64,000 nucleotides of DNA, taken from contig JAFGXF010000060.1 of assembly GCA_016936755.1 (NCBI GenBank), positions 1 through 64,000 on the forward strand, written 5' to 3'. Both the position numbers and the translations under genes were made by a program. Position 1 is the stretch's first letter. Each line of letters begins with the position of its first letter. The notes under the pieces were generated by a model. The model saw nothing but the letters and a program-made list of their open reading frames with translations, searched no databases and had not been told where the DNA came from. Of the stretch, positions 17,920 to 27,941 are shown in pieces. The DNA is from Anaerolineaceae bacterium (GTDB lineage: Bacteria; Chloroflexota; Anaerolineae; Anaerolineales; Anaerolineaceae).

Positions 17920-19416
17920 ATGAAAGAACTGACCGATCTGACCACCCGTGAGGCCAGCTCACTGCTGCAGCGGGGAGTAATATCCAGCATGGAGTTGACC
18001 AAAGCCAGCCTTGAAATAATCGAGCGCCTGGAACCCTCCATTCACGCATTTATCACACTCACTACAGAACTGGCACTTAAACAGGCCCGGGCTGCAGATC
18101 TTCGCCTCAAGCAGGCTCGTCAGGATAAATCAATTCCACTTCCACCGCTTTTGGGTATCCCCATTGTTGTGAAGGATGTCTTATGCCTTAAGGGTATTCG
18201 TTGTACTGCCGGATCACGTATTCTGGATAACTTCACAGCACCATATACAGCCAGCGCGGTACAACAATTATTGGATGCGGGTGTGGTTATTCTCGGAAAG
18301 ACAAATACTGATGAGTTTGCCATGGGATCATCAACCGAGAATTCGGGCTTTGGTGCCACAAAGAATCCATGGGATATCAACCGGGTTCCCGGTGGTTCAA
18401 GTGGCGGTTCTGCAGCAGCAGTATGCGCTCGTTATGCCAGTCTGGGCCTGGGATCAGACACCGGCGGAAGCATCCGTCAGCCAGCCTCTTTTTGTGGATT
18501 AACCGGACTCAAGGTCACTTATGGCAGAATCTCGCGTTACGGTTTGATCGCGTATGGCTCATCTCTGGATACAGTTGGTGCGCTGGCCCGTAATGCCGAT
18601 GACCTGTTCCTGGCTTTTAAAGGCATGGCCGGGTATGATCCAATGGATGCCACCAGCTCCGCCGAACCACTTGGGGATCTCAACCTGAATGAACAGATTG
18701 ACATAAAAGGGTTGAGGATCGGAATTCCAAAGGAATATTTCATTGCGGGCGTCCAGGCTGAAGTGAATCAGGCAGTGCGTGCTGCCATAACCCTCCTTGA
18801 GTCCCAGGGCGCCGTCGTAAATGAGGTAAGTCTGCCACACACAGCAGAGGCTCTGCCTGTCTATTATTTGATCGCCCCTGCAGAGGCCTCCGCGAATCTT
18901 GCGCGCTTTGATGGCGTCCGGTTTGGCCTGCGCGCCACACAAACCAGCATGATAGAAATGTACAAACAAACCCGGGGCCACGGTTTCGGGTCGGAGGTTA
19001 AACGGCGCATCATGCTGGGTACATATGCTCTATCCGCCGGTTATTATGATGCCTATTATGGACAAGCTCAAAAGGTACGTACTTTGATCAAACGGGATTT
19101 CGATGCTGCCTTCCAGGCGGTGGATGTAATCGCTGCGCCGGTAGCCCCATCGACTGCTTTTCTCTTTGGTGAACATACCAATGACCCACTGGCGATGTAC
19201 CTTGAGGATGTTTTCACTTTGCCAGCCAACCTGGCCGGTATTCCAGGGTTGGCATTTCCAACCGGGTTCGACCAGAACAACCTGCCAATCGGTATGCAAT
19301 TGATGGGCGCACCATATTCAGAAGGATTACTGTTGAAGACCTGTCACGCTTACCAACAGATGACTGAACACCACCTAAAAAAACCAGCGTTGAGCACACT
19401 GCTATCAACCAGGTGA
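17920..19416 (+). CDS. gatA: Asp-tRNA(Asn)/Glu-tRNA(Gln) amidotransferase subunit A
   Basis: A 498-residue amidase-signature enzyme that releases ammonia from glutamine and channels it to GatB. The Ser-cis-Ser-Lys triad is visible: Lys in IPIVVKDV, Ser in VPGGSSGGSAAAV, Ser in GSDTGGSIRQPA. Length is normal. It ends before the GTG start of a sugar nucleotidyltransferase gene by 23 bases. Confidence 0.96.
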   Translation: MKELTDLTTREASSLLQRGVISSMELTKASLEIIERLEPSIHAFITLTTELALKQARAADLRLKQARQDKSIPLPPLLGIPIVVKDVLCLKGIRCTAGSRILDNFTAPYTASAVQQLLDAGVVILGKTNTDEFAMGSSTENSGFGATKNPWDINRVPGGSSGGSAAAVCARYASLGLGSDTGGSIRQPASFCGLTGLKVTYGRISRYGLIAYGSSLDTVGALARNADDLFLAFKGMAGYDPMDATSSAEPLGDLNLNEQIDIKGLRIGIPKEYFIAGVQAEVNQAVRAAITLLESQGAVVNEVSLPHTAEALPVYYLIAPAEASANLARFDGVRFGLRATQTSMIEMYKQTRGHGFGSEVKRRIMLGTYALSAGYYDAYYGQAQKVRTLIKRDFDAAFQAVDVIAAPVAPSTAFLFGEHTNDPLAMYLEDVFTLPANLAGIPGLAFPTGFDQNNLPIGMQLMGAPYSEGLLLKTCHAYQQMTEHHLKKPALSTLLSTR

Positions 19417-19439
19417 ATAAATGAATAAAGGATTTTACC

Positions 19440-20450
19440 GTGTCTGAAACCCTGAAGATAATTGTTCCCATGGCCGGGCTTGGAACCCGGTTGCGTCCGC
19501 TTACTTTGACCAGGCCGAAGCCATTACTATCTCTAGCTGGTCGAACTGTTCTGGATTTCTTCCTGGACACATTTACCAGCATTCCACTTACTCGCCAGAT
19601 GGATTATGTGTTCATCGTTGGGCAGATGGGTGAACAGATCAAGGAGTACATCAGCAAGAATTACCCACAAATTCCCGCTCAATATGTTACACAAACTGAA
19701 ATGCGCGGTCAGTCTGATGCCATATTTCTGGCCAAAGAATATCTGGTTGGCCCCGCCATCGTAGCGTTCTCAGACACATTGGTGGAGGCTGATTTTTCAC
19801 CTTTGGCTAATGAAAGCGCAGATGCAGTGGTATGGGTCAAGCCGGTGGAGGATCCACGTCGATTTGGCGTGGCTGAGACCGATGATGCTGGTTTCGTGAA
19901 GCGGTTAATCGAAAAACCACAGGATATGAGTAATAACCTGGCGATCGTCGGTGTTTATTATTTCAAGGAAAGTCGAAATCTCTGTGACGCCATCACAGAG
20001 CAGGTTAACCGCAAGCTTAGCCTGAAAGGTGAGTACTACCTGGCAGATGCCGTAAATATCCTGCTTGAGCAGGGTTTGAAGATGCGCACCAGACCCATCG
20101 ATGTCTGGTTGGATGCCGGAACTCCTGATGCCATGCTTGCCACCAATCACCATCTATTGGAAAATGGAAATGACAATTCGGGCGATATTCCCAAGCGCAA
20201 GGATGTGGCCATTATTCCACCTGTCTTTTTACACCCTGAAGCGATTGTTGCGAATTCCGTAATCGGACCCAACACATCCATCAGTGCCAATTGTAAAATT
20301 CGTAACTGTGTAATCTCAAATGCCATCCTGGGAGACGAGACAGAAATTAACAATCTGGTGATTGATGATGCAATTCTGGGTTGTAATGCCCGGGTATCAG
20401 CAAATCCCATGCGTTTGATTCTCGGAGATCAGAATGAGGTGGATCTATGA
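19440..20450 (+). CDS. Sugar-1-phosphate nucleotidyltransferase (RmlA/GlmU-like)
   Basis: A 336-residue NDP-sugar pyrophosphorylase with N-terminal signature VPMAGLGTRLRPLTLTRPKPLL and a C-terminal left-handed beta-helix stretch (residues 255-330). Candidate products are dTDP-glucose, UDP-GlcNAc or a related sugar; motifs do not decide. The start is GTG with an AAGG upstream. Its stop codon overlaps the next small gene (ATGA), so they are coupled. Its place inside the gat gene run is unusual. Confidence 0.85.
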   Translation: MSETLKIIVPMAGLGTRLRPLTLTRPKPLLSLAGRTVLDFFLDTFTSIPLTRQMDYVFIVGQMGEQIKEYISKNYPQIPAQYVTQTEMRGQSDAIFLAKEYLVGPAIVAFSDTLVEADFSPLANESADAVVWVKPVEDPRRFGVAETDDAGFVKRLIEKPQDMSNNLAIVGVYYFKESRNLCDAITEQVNRKLSLKGEYYLADAVNILLEQGLKMRTRPIDVWLDAGTPDAMLATNHHLLENGNDNSGDIPKRKDVAIIPPVFLHPEAIVANSVIGPNTSISANCKIRNCVISNAILGDETEINNLVIDDAILGCNARVSANPMRLILGDQNEVDL

Positions 20451-20671
20451 GTGAACTTGTACAATGTCATTCGGGTTTCCGTTATGCCGACAGACCTGTT
20501 TCATTCCTATGGGAGTCAAACAAGTATAAAATAACCCGCATAATACAAGAAGGCAAGACTGAAGGCGGCTTGTCCTTCACAGTTGCAACAAAATCCGATA
20601 GTGTCTTCCGTTTGCTCTATGATGAATGCAACGATCAATGGCTTATTTACCCTGCAGGGCATTTGGAATAA
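20447..20671 (+). CDS. Small conserved-looking protein of unknown function
   Basis: A 74-residue protein without Cys motifs or membrane segments, with alternating hydrophobic strands (SFLWESNKYKITRI, then FRLLYDE, QWLIYPAG) suggesting a small beta-fold. It overlaps the nucleotidyltransferase stop codon by four bases and lies ten bases before the aminotransferase gene, so it is almost certainly translated in this operon. I do not recognise the family with confidence. Confidence 0.7.
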   Translation: MSELVQCHSGFRYADRPVSFLWESNKYKITRIIQEGKTEGGLSFTVATKSDSVFRLLYDECNDQWLIYPAGHLE

Positions 20672-20680
20672 GGAGAGTAC

Positions 20681-21844
20681 ATGCGCTCGAATTATTTATC
20701 CAGGCGCGTAGCTGGTTTGCGTGTCTCTGGAATTCGTAAATTTTTTGACATTGCCGATGCAATGAAGGATGTGATCTCGTTGGGTATTGGCGAGCCTGAT
20801 TTCGCCACACCCGCGCCCATATTAGAAGCAGGAAAGAAGTCCCTTAACCTGGGTGAAACACACTATACCTCCAATGCCGGGAAACAAGACCTTCGTCAAG
20901 CCATATCAGATCATTTACTTTCTCTTTACGGAATAGGTTATGATCCTGGTAGTGAACTGATAGTTACAGTTGGGGTCTCTGAAGCTCTTTATATAGCATG
21001 TACGGCTTTATTGGATCCAGGGGATGAGGTTCTCATCCCCACGCCTTGTTTCGTTGCTTATCAGGCAGAGGTTCTTTTAGCAGGAGGGGTTCCTGTCGAA
21101 ATACCAAGCCGCTATGAAAATCAGTTTTCACTTGAGCCGGCTGATCTGGAAAAGGCTATTACATCCCGTACCAAAGCCATCCTGATCGGCTATCCCAATA
21201 ACCCTACCGGAGCTGTAGCATCTCGCGAAATCCTTCTTGAAGTTGCACGAATTGCTGAGGGTCACGACTTAATTGTCATCTCAGATGAAATCTATGATCG
21301 CCTGGTATATGGTGTCGAGCATGTCTGCTTCCCTACATTAGCAGATGTAAAAAAGCGGACCATCTTGTTGGGTGGTTTTTCCAAGGATTATGCGATGACT
21401 GGTTGGCGCATTGGTTATGCCGCGGGGCCAGCAGAGCTCATTCAGGGCTTGGTCCGTGTTCATCAATACACGGTCATGTCGGCTCCAACCATTGCCCAGT
21501 CAGCAGCACTTGAAGCTCTCAAGAGTGGAGAGTCCTATGTACAGGATATGTTGTCTGAGTATGATCGCCGCCGCAAATTGATCGTTTCTGGATTCAACAA
21601 TCTTGGTCTGGATACTTTTGAGCCACGTGGTGCATTTTATGCCTTTCCAAGTATAAGAGCAACCGGGATGAATGACAATGAATTTGCTGAAAAATTACTC
21701 AGTGAGGAGCATGTGGCCGTGGTTCCCGGCTCAGCATTCGGACCCGGCGGTGAAGGTTTTGTGCGCTGTTGTTATGCAACTTCCTATGAACAAATCGAGG
21801 AGGCTCTTCAACGAATAGAAAAATTCATGCAGCGTTATGGTTAA
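20681..21844 (+). CDS. Class I/II PLP-dependent aminotransferase (aspartate/aromatic type)
   Basis: A 387-residue fold-type I aminotransferase. The PLP lysine is in LGGFSKDYAMTGWRIGY near 235; the YPNNPTGAV and SDEIYDRLVY motifs are typical of the Asp/Ala/aromatic aminotransferase group. It could supply aspartate, glutamate or an aromatic amino acid; sequence does not decide. A GGAGAG precedes its ATG. It lies between the small ORF and gatB, within the gat run. Confidence 0.88.
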   Translation: MRSNYLSRRVAGLRVSGIRKFFDIADAMKDVISLGIGEPDFATPAPILEAGKKSLNLGETHYTSNAGKQDLRQAISDHLLSLYGIGYDPGSELIVTVGVSEALYIACTALLDPGDEVLIPTPCFVAYQAEVLLAGGVPVEIPSRYENQFSLEPADLEKAITSRTKAILIGYPNNPTGAVASREILLEVARIAEGHDLIVISDEIYDRLVYGVEHVCFPTLADVKKRTILLGGFSKDYAMTGWRIGYAAGPAELIQGLVRVHQYTVMSAPTIAQSAALEALKSGESYVQDMLSEYDRRRKLIVSGFNNLGLDTFEPRGAFYAFPSIRATGMNDNEFAEKLLSEEHVAVVPGSAFGPGGEGFVRCCYATSYEQIEEALQRIEKFMQRYG

Positions 21845-21850
21845 TTTGTG

Positions 21851-23323
21851 ATGAGTACTCAATATACCCCGGTTATCGGACTTGAGGTACACGCTGAGCT
21901 TCTAACCCGCACCAAGATGTTCTGTGCCTGCCCGGTGGTGGATACTGCCATAACAAAACCGAACACTTCGATTTGCCCTGTATGCTCAGGCATGCCGGGT
22001 GCATTGCCGGTCATTAACCGCCAGGCAGTTGAATTGGGCTTGCGAGTAGCCCTGGCACTGAACAGTAACATTGCTCCATTCAGCCTGTTCGCCAGAAAGA
22101 ACTATTATTACCCCGACCTGCCCAAGGGATATCAAATATCCCAATATGAATATCCGTTGGCACTCGGGGGGGCATTGACCGTGACCACCTCAAGCGGGGC
22201 AGAAACCATCCAGCTGCGCCGGATCCATTTGGAAGAGGACACCGGAAAACTGACTCACGCTTCTGATAACCAGGGTAAATACTCACTGGTGGATTTAAAC
22301 CGCGCGGGTATTGCCTTGTTGGAAATAGTTACCGAGCCGGTATTGCACAGCCTTGAATCCGTCAGGGCTTATTCCACAGGGCTTCGCGCAATCCTGAAAT
22401 ATATAAAAGCCAGTTCCGGCGATATGGAAAAAGGCGCCATGCGCTTTGAAGCCAATATTTCCATGATGAAAGTAAATGATCTGGAACTCGGCAAGCGTGT
22501 AGAAATAAAGAACTTGAACAGTTTTCGCGCAATGGAGAAGGCGATCCAATATGAAATCGATCGCCAGACCAGAATACTTGATCAAGGCGGATTGGTCGAT
22601 CAAGAGACAGTTGGTTGGGATGACACAAATGGGAGAACGATCAGTCAAAGAAGCAAGGAAGAAGCCCATGACTACCGTTATTTTCCGGAACCTGACCTGC
22701 CCCCATTGATTGTTGAAGAAAGCTGGATAGATAGTATCCGGTTATCCCTCCCGGAATTACCTCTCGCAAAAAAAATGCGTTTTATCAGTACCTTTGAACT
22801 GAATGATTATCATGCAGCGTTACTTTGTATTGATCCGGACGTGGCTGATTATTTCGAGCAAGTTGTCCAGTGTAAAGCACCTGTTTCTCCTCAGCAGATT
22901 GCAAATTGGATTACGGGTGACGTTTTTGCATATTGCAATCAGCGTGAATTATCCATTTTGGAGATTCCGATTACTCCTACAGTCTTAAGTTACATTATTG
23001 ATCAGGTGGAAAATGGCAAGATCAGCCGTGCCAACGGCCGCCAGGTCCTTATTGAAGCAATGTCTTCCGGTAACCGACCAGAGCAACTCATCCAGGAACA
23101 TGGCTACGGTATTCTGGAAGACGAAGCTGCTCTGACAACAATGGTGAACAATTTAATCACACAAGCAGCCAGTGAAGCAAAAGCTTACCGATCCGGAAAA
23201 GTGTCTCTGCTCGAATGGTTCGTTGGCCAGGCTATGCAGCAGACACATGGTAAAGCAGACCCCAACCACTTGCGGGAATTGATCCGGAAAACACTGGATA
23301 AGCAGGTTACAAATAACCAGTGA
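21851..23323 (+). CDS. gatB: Asp-tRNA(Asn)/Glu-tRNA(Gln) amidotransferase subunit B
   Basis: A 490-residue kinase/transfer subunit that phosphorylates the mischarged tRNA carboxylate and amidates it. Signature: PVIGLEVHAEL at the N-terminus, CPVCSGMPGALPVIN, FARKNYYYPDLPKGYQISQ, and a C-terminal tRNA-binding YqeY-like tail (about 360-490). The N-terminal Cys residues (CACP, CPVC) match the zinc site of bacterial GatB. The ATG at 21851 is preferred over the adjacent GTG at 21848. No Shine-Dalgarno is seen. Confidence 0.95.
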   Translation: MSTQYTPVIGLEVHAELLTRTKMFCACPVVDTAITKPNTSICPVCSGMPGALPVINRQAVELGLRVALALNSNIAPFSLFARKNYYYPDLPKGYQISQYEYPLALGGALTVTTSSGAETIQLRRIHLEEDTGKLTHASDNQGKYSLVDLNRAGIALLEIVTEPVLHSLESVRAYSTGLRAILKYIKASSGDMEKGAMRFEANISMMKVNDLELGKRVEIKNLNSFRAMEKAIQYEIDRQTRILDQGGLVDQETVGWDDTNGRTISQRSKEEAHDYRYFPEPDLPPLIVEESWIDSIRLSLPELPLAKKMRFISTFELNDYHAALLCIDPDVADYFEQVVQCKAPVSPQQIANWITGDVFAYCNQRELSILEIPITPTVLSYIIDQVENGKISRANGRQVLIEAMSSGNRPEQLIQEHGYGILEDEAALTTMVNNLITQAASEAKAYRSGKVSLLEWFVGQAMQQTHGKADPNHLRELIRKTLDKQVTNNQ

Positions 23324-23357
23324 TAGAATCAACGTCGATAAAGTGGCAAAAATAATA

Positions 23358-23385
23358 TTGACTTTCAGCTGATATCCTTTACACT
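23358..23385 (+). promoter_or_regulatory. Promoter of the gdhA leader
   Basis: TTGACT at 23358-23363 and TACACT at 23380-23385 with a 16-base spacer. Transcription would start near 23392, leaving a leader of about 130 bases before gdhA. Confidence 0.5.
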
Positions 23386-23415
23386 TATAAGGGTGTTTTG
23401 AGAATTGGAGGAGTG

Positions 23416-23511
23416 GTGATCAAACCAATTGTCTTCCAACAAGAGCAAGACTGCGGGCACAGGACCGAGGTGCCCGCTTATTGTTTAATTAGGATCAAGT
23501 TCAAGAAATAA
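23416..23511 (+). CDS. Candidate Gln-rich leader peptide upstream of gdhA
   Basis: A 31-codon frame starting with GTG four bases after a strong GGAGG. Codons 8-11 are Gln-Gln-Glu-Gln (23437-23448), directly before a terminator-like hairpin at 23453-23477. The frame runs through the hairpin and stops on the gdhA ribosome binding site. This resembles an amino-acid attenuator leader that senses glutamine tRNA charging. Unproven; the frame may be fortuitous. Confidence 0.35.
   Translation: MIKPIVFQQEQDCGHRTEVPAYCLIRIKFKK
23453..23486 (+). terminator. Hairpin before gdhA, terminator or attenuator
   Basis: An 8-bp perfect stem (GCGGGCAC/GTGCCCGC) with a nine-base loop, followed by TTATTGTTT. It sits in the leader between the promoter and gdhA, where a constitutive terminator would be pointless, so conditional termination is likely. 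A weaker AATTGG/CCAATT stem precedes it at 23403-23430. Confidence 0.55.
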
Positions 23512-23521
23512 GGAGAAGAAT

Positions 23522-24808
23522 ATGGCAGGAACAACTAATGCTTTTGAGATGGCTCAGCAACAATTCGATCATGTAGCAAAGCTATTGAAACTGGATCCGC
23601 AGGTATGTGAATTGCTGCGTTGGCCAATGCGAGAGTTCCATTTCCGTATCCCTGTTCGTATGGATAACAGCAGCATTCGTGTTTTTGATGGTTATCGCAT
23701 ACAGCATAACGATGCGCGTGGTCCATGCAAAGGAGGCATTCGTTTCCACCCGGCAGAAACCATCGACACGGTTCGTGCCCTGGCAACCTGGATGACCTGG
23801 AAATGTGCCGTTGCGGACATTCCACTTGGGGGTGGCAAAGGTGGCGTTATTGTCGATCCGGCCACGCTATCGACATCAGAAAAGGAACGCCTTTGCCGAG
23901 GTTTCATTCAAGCGATCTGGCGCAATATAGGACCCCGCCAGGACGTACCGGCCCCAGATGTGGGTACGACTCCCCAGATGATGGGTTGGATGATGGACGA
24001 ATATTCCAAACTGATTGGGCAGTATACACCCGGGGTCATCACGGGAAAACCACTGGGTGGCGGTGGTTCGCTGGGAAGAACAGAAGCAACCGGTTTTGGT
24101 GTGGTCTATACCATCCGGGAAGCCATGAAACACAATAAGATGGAACCCGGAAAATGCACAGCGGCCATCCAAGGCTTCGGGAATGTATCACAGTATGCCG
24201 CAATCGGGTTTACTGATCAACTTCACGGTAAAGTGGTTTGTGTCTCATACTGGGATCGGGATGATCGAAAACCCTATACGGTGAGTAAATCAGAGGGCAT
24301 TGACCCGATTTTCCTCAAGTCAATTGCCGATCAATATGGCTCAATAGATAAGGAAAAAGCCAGGGCTGCTGGATATTCCATTGAGGATGGAGATGCCTGG
24401 CTGAGTAAAGATGTGGATGTGTTAATTCCGGCTGCCCTTGAGGGTCAAATCAACGGTGAATCTGTTAAAAAAATCAGCAAACAGGTAAGGATGGTGGCAG
24501 AAGGTGCTAATGGACCAACTACACCTGAGGCGGATGAGTATTTGAAGGCCAACAACGTTTTTATCCTGCCTGATTTCCTTTGCAACTCTGGCGGTGTGAC
24601 TGTCTCGTATTTTGAGGGTGTTCAGAATGACATGAATTATTACTGGTCAAACGAAGAAGCTCTCAGCCGTCTGGATACCAAGATGACACAGGCTTTCAAC
24701 AGCGTTTTGGAAATGTCGCTATCCGAATCTGCTTTTATGCGAGACGCTGCATACATGGTCGCCATCGATCGCGTAGTTAAAGCCATGCAATTACGTGGTT
24801 GGATATAA
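23522..24808 (+). CDS. gdhA: Glutamate dehydrogenase (Glu/Leu/Phe/Val dehydrogenase family)
   Basis: A 428-residue hexameric-type dehydrogenase interconverting glutamate and 2-oxoglutarate with ammonia. The catalytic Lys lies in PLGGGKGGVIVDP, the catalytic Asp in VPAPDVGTTPQMM, and the Rossmann domain begins near 195 with IQGFGNVSQYA. The length and FHPAETIDTVRALATWMTWK fit GdhA rather than leucine dehydrogenase. A strong AAGGAG precedes the ATG. It is a single gene ending at a bidirectional terminator, possibly regulated by attenuation in its leader. Confidence 0.92.
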   Translation: MAGTTNAFEMAQQQFDHVAKLLKLDPQVCELLRWPMREFHFRIPVRMDNSSIRVFDGYRIQHNDARGPCKGGIRFHPAETIDTVRALATWMTWKCAVADIPLGGGKGGVIVDPATLSTSEKERLCRGFIQAIWRNIGPRQDVPAPDVGTTPQMMGWMMDEYSKLIGQYTPGVITGKPLGGGGSLGRTEATGFGVVYTIREAMKHNKMEPGKCTAAIQGFGNVSQYAAIGFTDQLHGKVVCVSYWDRDDRKPYTVSKSEGIDPIFLKSIADQYGSIDKEKARAAGYSIEDGDAWLSKDVDVLIPAALEGQINGESVKKISKQVRMVAEGANGPTTPEADEYLKANNVFILPDFLCNSGGVTVSYFEGVQNDMNYYWSNEEALSRLDTKMTQAFNSVLEMSLSESAFMRDAAYMVAIDRVVKAMQLRGWI

Positions 24809-24830
24809 AACCCTCTATATCAATATAAGA

Positions 24831-24856
24831 AAAACTCCCCGGAAATGGGGAGTTTT
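24831..24856. terminator. Bidirectional terminator between gdhA and the P-type ATPase
   Basis: A perfect 10-bp inverted repeat (AAAACTCCCC, loop, GGGGAGTTTT) gives a GC stem with A- and T-tracts on each side, serving both convergent genes. Confidence 0.9.
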
Positions 24857-24864
24857 GACTTGTA

Positions 24865-27675
24865 TCAAACCTTTTTTACCAGGCGGCGGGTAAAGAAGAG
24901 TTTTGTTAACTCTGCTGCTATCGATGGGATAATCAGCAATGGGATTATCTCTGACCATTGCAGCCAACCCAATGGACGTGTGTTGAAGACGGTCTGCAAG
25001 AAAGGCACATATACCACCAGCATGATCAGAACCAGTGATGACAGAACAGCCAAGTTCATAAATTTATTGCCAAAGGGGCCAATCTTTAGTATCGGGTAAT
25101 ATTCCGAACGGGCGGTATATGCCCGCAGAAGTTCGGAACAGGAAAGAGTAACAAAAGCCATTGTCTCTGCGAATTCAATATGTTGGGAATCTGTATACCG
25201 GCCAATATAAAAGGCGATTAAGGTGACGGCCGTGATAGCCACAGTCTGAATCACTATCCCGATCTGCATGTTACGGTTAATGATGGGTTCTTTTACCGGC
25301 CTGGGTTTCTGGTTCATGATGTCGGGATCACCCTTCTCAGTACTCAACGCCAGGGCGGGTGCACCATCTGTGATGAGATTAAGCCATAGTAATTGAATCG
25401 CAGTCAAAGGCGGTGGCCAGCCAAAGATCGTCGCCAGAAAGATGACACATATTTCTGATACATTGCATGAAATCAGAAAGTAAACAAACTTTCTGATATT
25501 GCTATAGATGATCCTGCCCTGCTCTATTGCAGAGACGATACTGGCGTAGTTGTCGTCCGTTAAGACCATATCAGCCGTTTCTTTAGCGACATCTGTTCCT
25601 GTGATTCCCATTGCCACGCCGATATCTGCATGTTTGATTGCCGGCGCATCATTCACACCGTCACCGGTCATTGCCACTATTTCTCCATTGGAACGCAAGG
25701 CGTCCACAATACGCAATTTATGCTCAGGCGATACACGTGCAAACACATCAGTGTCCCGAACAATTTCCTGCAATTCCTGTTCAGAGAACGCGGTGATATT
25801 TTCTCCTGACATAACCTTGCGGCCGGGTCGCAGTAAACCGATGGATTCGGCAATCGCCTGCGCAGTATTAGGATAATCTCCGGTGATCATCATCGTACGA
25901 ATACCCGCGATGTTTGCAGTAATTAAAGCTGGGGCCACCTCGCCTCTCGCAGGGTCAATCATGCCACTCAAACCGGTGAAGATCAGGCCCTGTTCCAGTT
26001 CATTAGCATCAATTTTTTTCGGCAGTTTGGGTATAATGCGAAATGCCATACCAAGCACGCGCAAGGCATCCTTCGTCATCACATCATTTGCATCCGCAAT
26101 GCGTTGGCGAGTACGATCATCCAGTTCATGTATATCGCCATCAATGGTCTGGTATTTGGTGCACAACCCCATGATCAGGTCGGGCGCCCCCTTAACGACC
26201 ACAGCAATCTGATTGATATACCGGTCATCAATGAAAGGCGAGAAATCCTCTTTATCCGGTTTATTAATGGCATGCAGAGTGATCATGCGCTTACGCACCG
26301 AATCAAATGGCACTTCCTGTACACGCGGATAAGCGGCTTGTAGTTCATCGTAGCTTACGCCCGCCTTTGCAGCGGCAACAATTAATGACCCTTCCGTCGG
26401 ATCTCCTATGATCCGGTAAGTGGTCTCACCATTATCATTAACGGTCGCTTCCATTTGAGAATCGTTGTTTAGTGCACCAACCCACAGAACGGTTTTTATG
26501 GCGGGATAATCATTCAGTTGAATGGGTGTATCATCAACCTTGAACTTGCCATCTGGTTTGTATCCACTTCCAGTCACCTTAATAAACTGACCGTTCGCCC
26601 ACAAGCGGGTGATGGTCATTTCATTCTGGGTGAGGGTCCCGGTTTTATCTGAACAAATAATGGTGGCAGACCCCAGCGTTTCTACGGAAGCCAATCGACG
26701 GATCAACGCGTGCCGTTTAACCATTTCACGCATACCAAGTGCCAGGCTTATAGTCACAACTGCCGGCAAGCCTTCAGGAACCGCTGCAATTGCCAGGCTG
26801 ACAGCAATCATGAAAATTTCCACAATCTCCTCAATTGATCCATGCGTACGAATAATTCCAACGGCAAATACAATTGCACAGATACCAAGTGTTGCCCAGC
26901 CCAGAATTTTCGCAAGTTGATCAAGTCGCTTCTGTAAGGGTGTTTGTTCATCCTCCACCGACTGTAACATGGTGGCGATGAGTCCCAGCTGTGTGAACAT
27001 TCCCGTGGATACAACCACGCCATGGCCTCGTCCATAAGAGATTAATGTACCCATAAATACCGTGTTTCGCCGGTCGCCGATGGGAACATCGTTTTCCAAC
27101 ACAACCGCCGCATCTTTTTCCACTGCCAAGGATTCGCCTGTCAGCGCCGCTTCTTCAACTCTAAGATTCACTGCTTCAAGCAGCCGGATATCAGCAGGAA
27201 CATAATTGCCCGCTTCAAGAAAAATAATATCCCCCGGAACCAGTTCCCTGCCCGGCACTGTTACGCGCCGCCCATCCCTCAAAACTTGCGCCTCAGGAGC
27301 TGCCAGTTTTTTTAATGCAGCAAGAGCCGCTTCTGCACGACTCTCTTGAACAACTCCCAGGATGGCATTCAACACAACGATCGCCATAATTGCTCCCGCT
27401 TCCACGTAATCCCCCAACAGCGCAGATATAACAGATGCAATCAATAAAATAATAATCACAAAACTTTTCAGCTGATTCAACACCAGGACGAAGAAAGGCG
27501 TGCGCGGCCTTTCTTGTAATTGGTTAAGTCCATATTTCTCCAGGCGTTCTTTGGCTGCCCCACTGGACAAACCGGATTCCCCTTTGGTGTTTAGTTGATT
27601 AAGTGTATCTTCGACTCCCAGGCTGTGCCAATTGTTTTTAAGAGGCAGTGTGTTGGCTTCTTCTGTTTTTTTCAT
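24865..27675 (-). CDS. P-type cation ATPase, Ca2+ (SERCA/PMCA-like) type
   Basis: A 936-residue P2 ATPase with an N-terminal cation-ATPase domain, TGES actuator loop, the phosphorylation site [13 protein letters not shown] near 330, and the hinge [10 protein letters not shown] near 630. Ion-site motifs match Ca2+ pumps: PEGLP in M4, ISCNVSEI in M5 (Asn and Glu), and [12 protein letters not shown] in M6 (Asn and Asp). It would export Ca2+, although Mn2+ cannot be excluded. It stands alone on the minus strand between gdhA and glgC. The 266 bases upstream hold no gene. Confidence 0.92.
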   Translation of the reverse strand: MKKTEEANTLPLKNNWHSLGVEDTLNQLNTKGESGLSSGAAKERLEKYGLNQLQERPRTPFFVLVLNQLKSFVIIILLIASVISALLGDYVEAGAIMAIVVLNAILGVVQESRAEAALAALKKLAAPEAQVLRDGRRVTVPGRELVPGDIIFLEAGNYVPADIRLLEAVNLRVEEAALTGESLAVEKDAAVVLENDVPIGDRRNTVFMGTLISYGRGHGVVVSTGMFTQLGLIATMLQSVEDEQTPLQKRLDQLAKILGWATLGICAIVFAVGIIRTHGSIEEIVEIFMIAVSLAIAAVPEGLPAVVTISLALGMREMVKRHALIRRLASVETLGSATIICSDKTGTLTQNEMTITRLWANGQFIKVTGSGYKPDGKFKVDDTPIQLNDYPAIKTVLWVGALNNDSQMEATVNDNGETTYRIIGDPTEGSLIVAAAKAGVSYDELQAAYPRVQEVPFDSVRKRMITLHAINKPDKEDFSPFIDDRYINQIAVVVKGAPDLIMGLCTKYQTIDGDIHELDDRTRQRIADANDVMTKDALRVLGMAFRIIPKLPKKIDANELEQGLIFTGLSGMIDPARGEVAPALITANIAGIRTMMITGDYPNTAQAIAESIGLLRPGRKVMSGENITAFSEQELQEIVRDTDVFARVSPEHKLRIVDALRSNGEIVAMTGDGVNDAPAIKHADIGVAMGITGTDVAKETADMVLTDDNYASIVSAIEQGRIIYSNIRKFVYFLISCNVSEICVIFLATIFGWPPPLTAIQLLWLNLITDGAPALALSTEKGDPDIMNQKPRPVKEPIINRNMQIGIVIQTVAITAVTLIAFYIGRYTDSQHIEFAETMAFVTLSCSELLRAYTARSEYYPILKIGPFGNKFMNLAVLSSLVLIMLVVYVPFLQTVFNTRPLGWLQWSEIIPLLIIPSIAAELTKLFFTRRLVKKV

Positions 27676-27941
27676 TATGCGATTCTATTCCTTTCAGCAA
27701 CCAATTTAATCAGCTGCAACATGGTTGCGCTTTATACCAACCTAACAGTCAGCGATTAATCCACGAATTCTACAGCTCACCTTGTTGAGTTCGTTCATCC
27801 TTTTAACCGGGATGGCGTCGTGTAACAACTCTGTGTTCGATGGCCAGACGCCCCATACTGGTAAATTGGTCAATTATCGTATTCTTTCCTAAGGTAACCG
27901 GCATGACAACAGAAATGATTATACAAGTATCATCAATTCTA

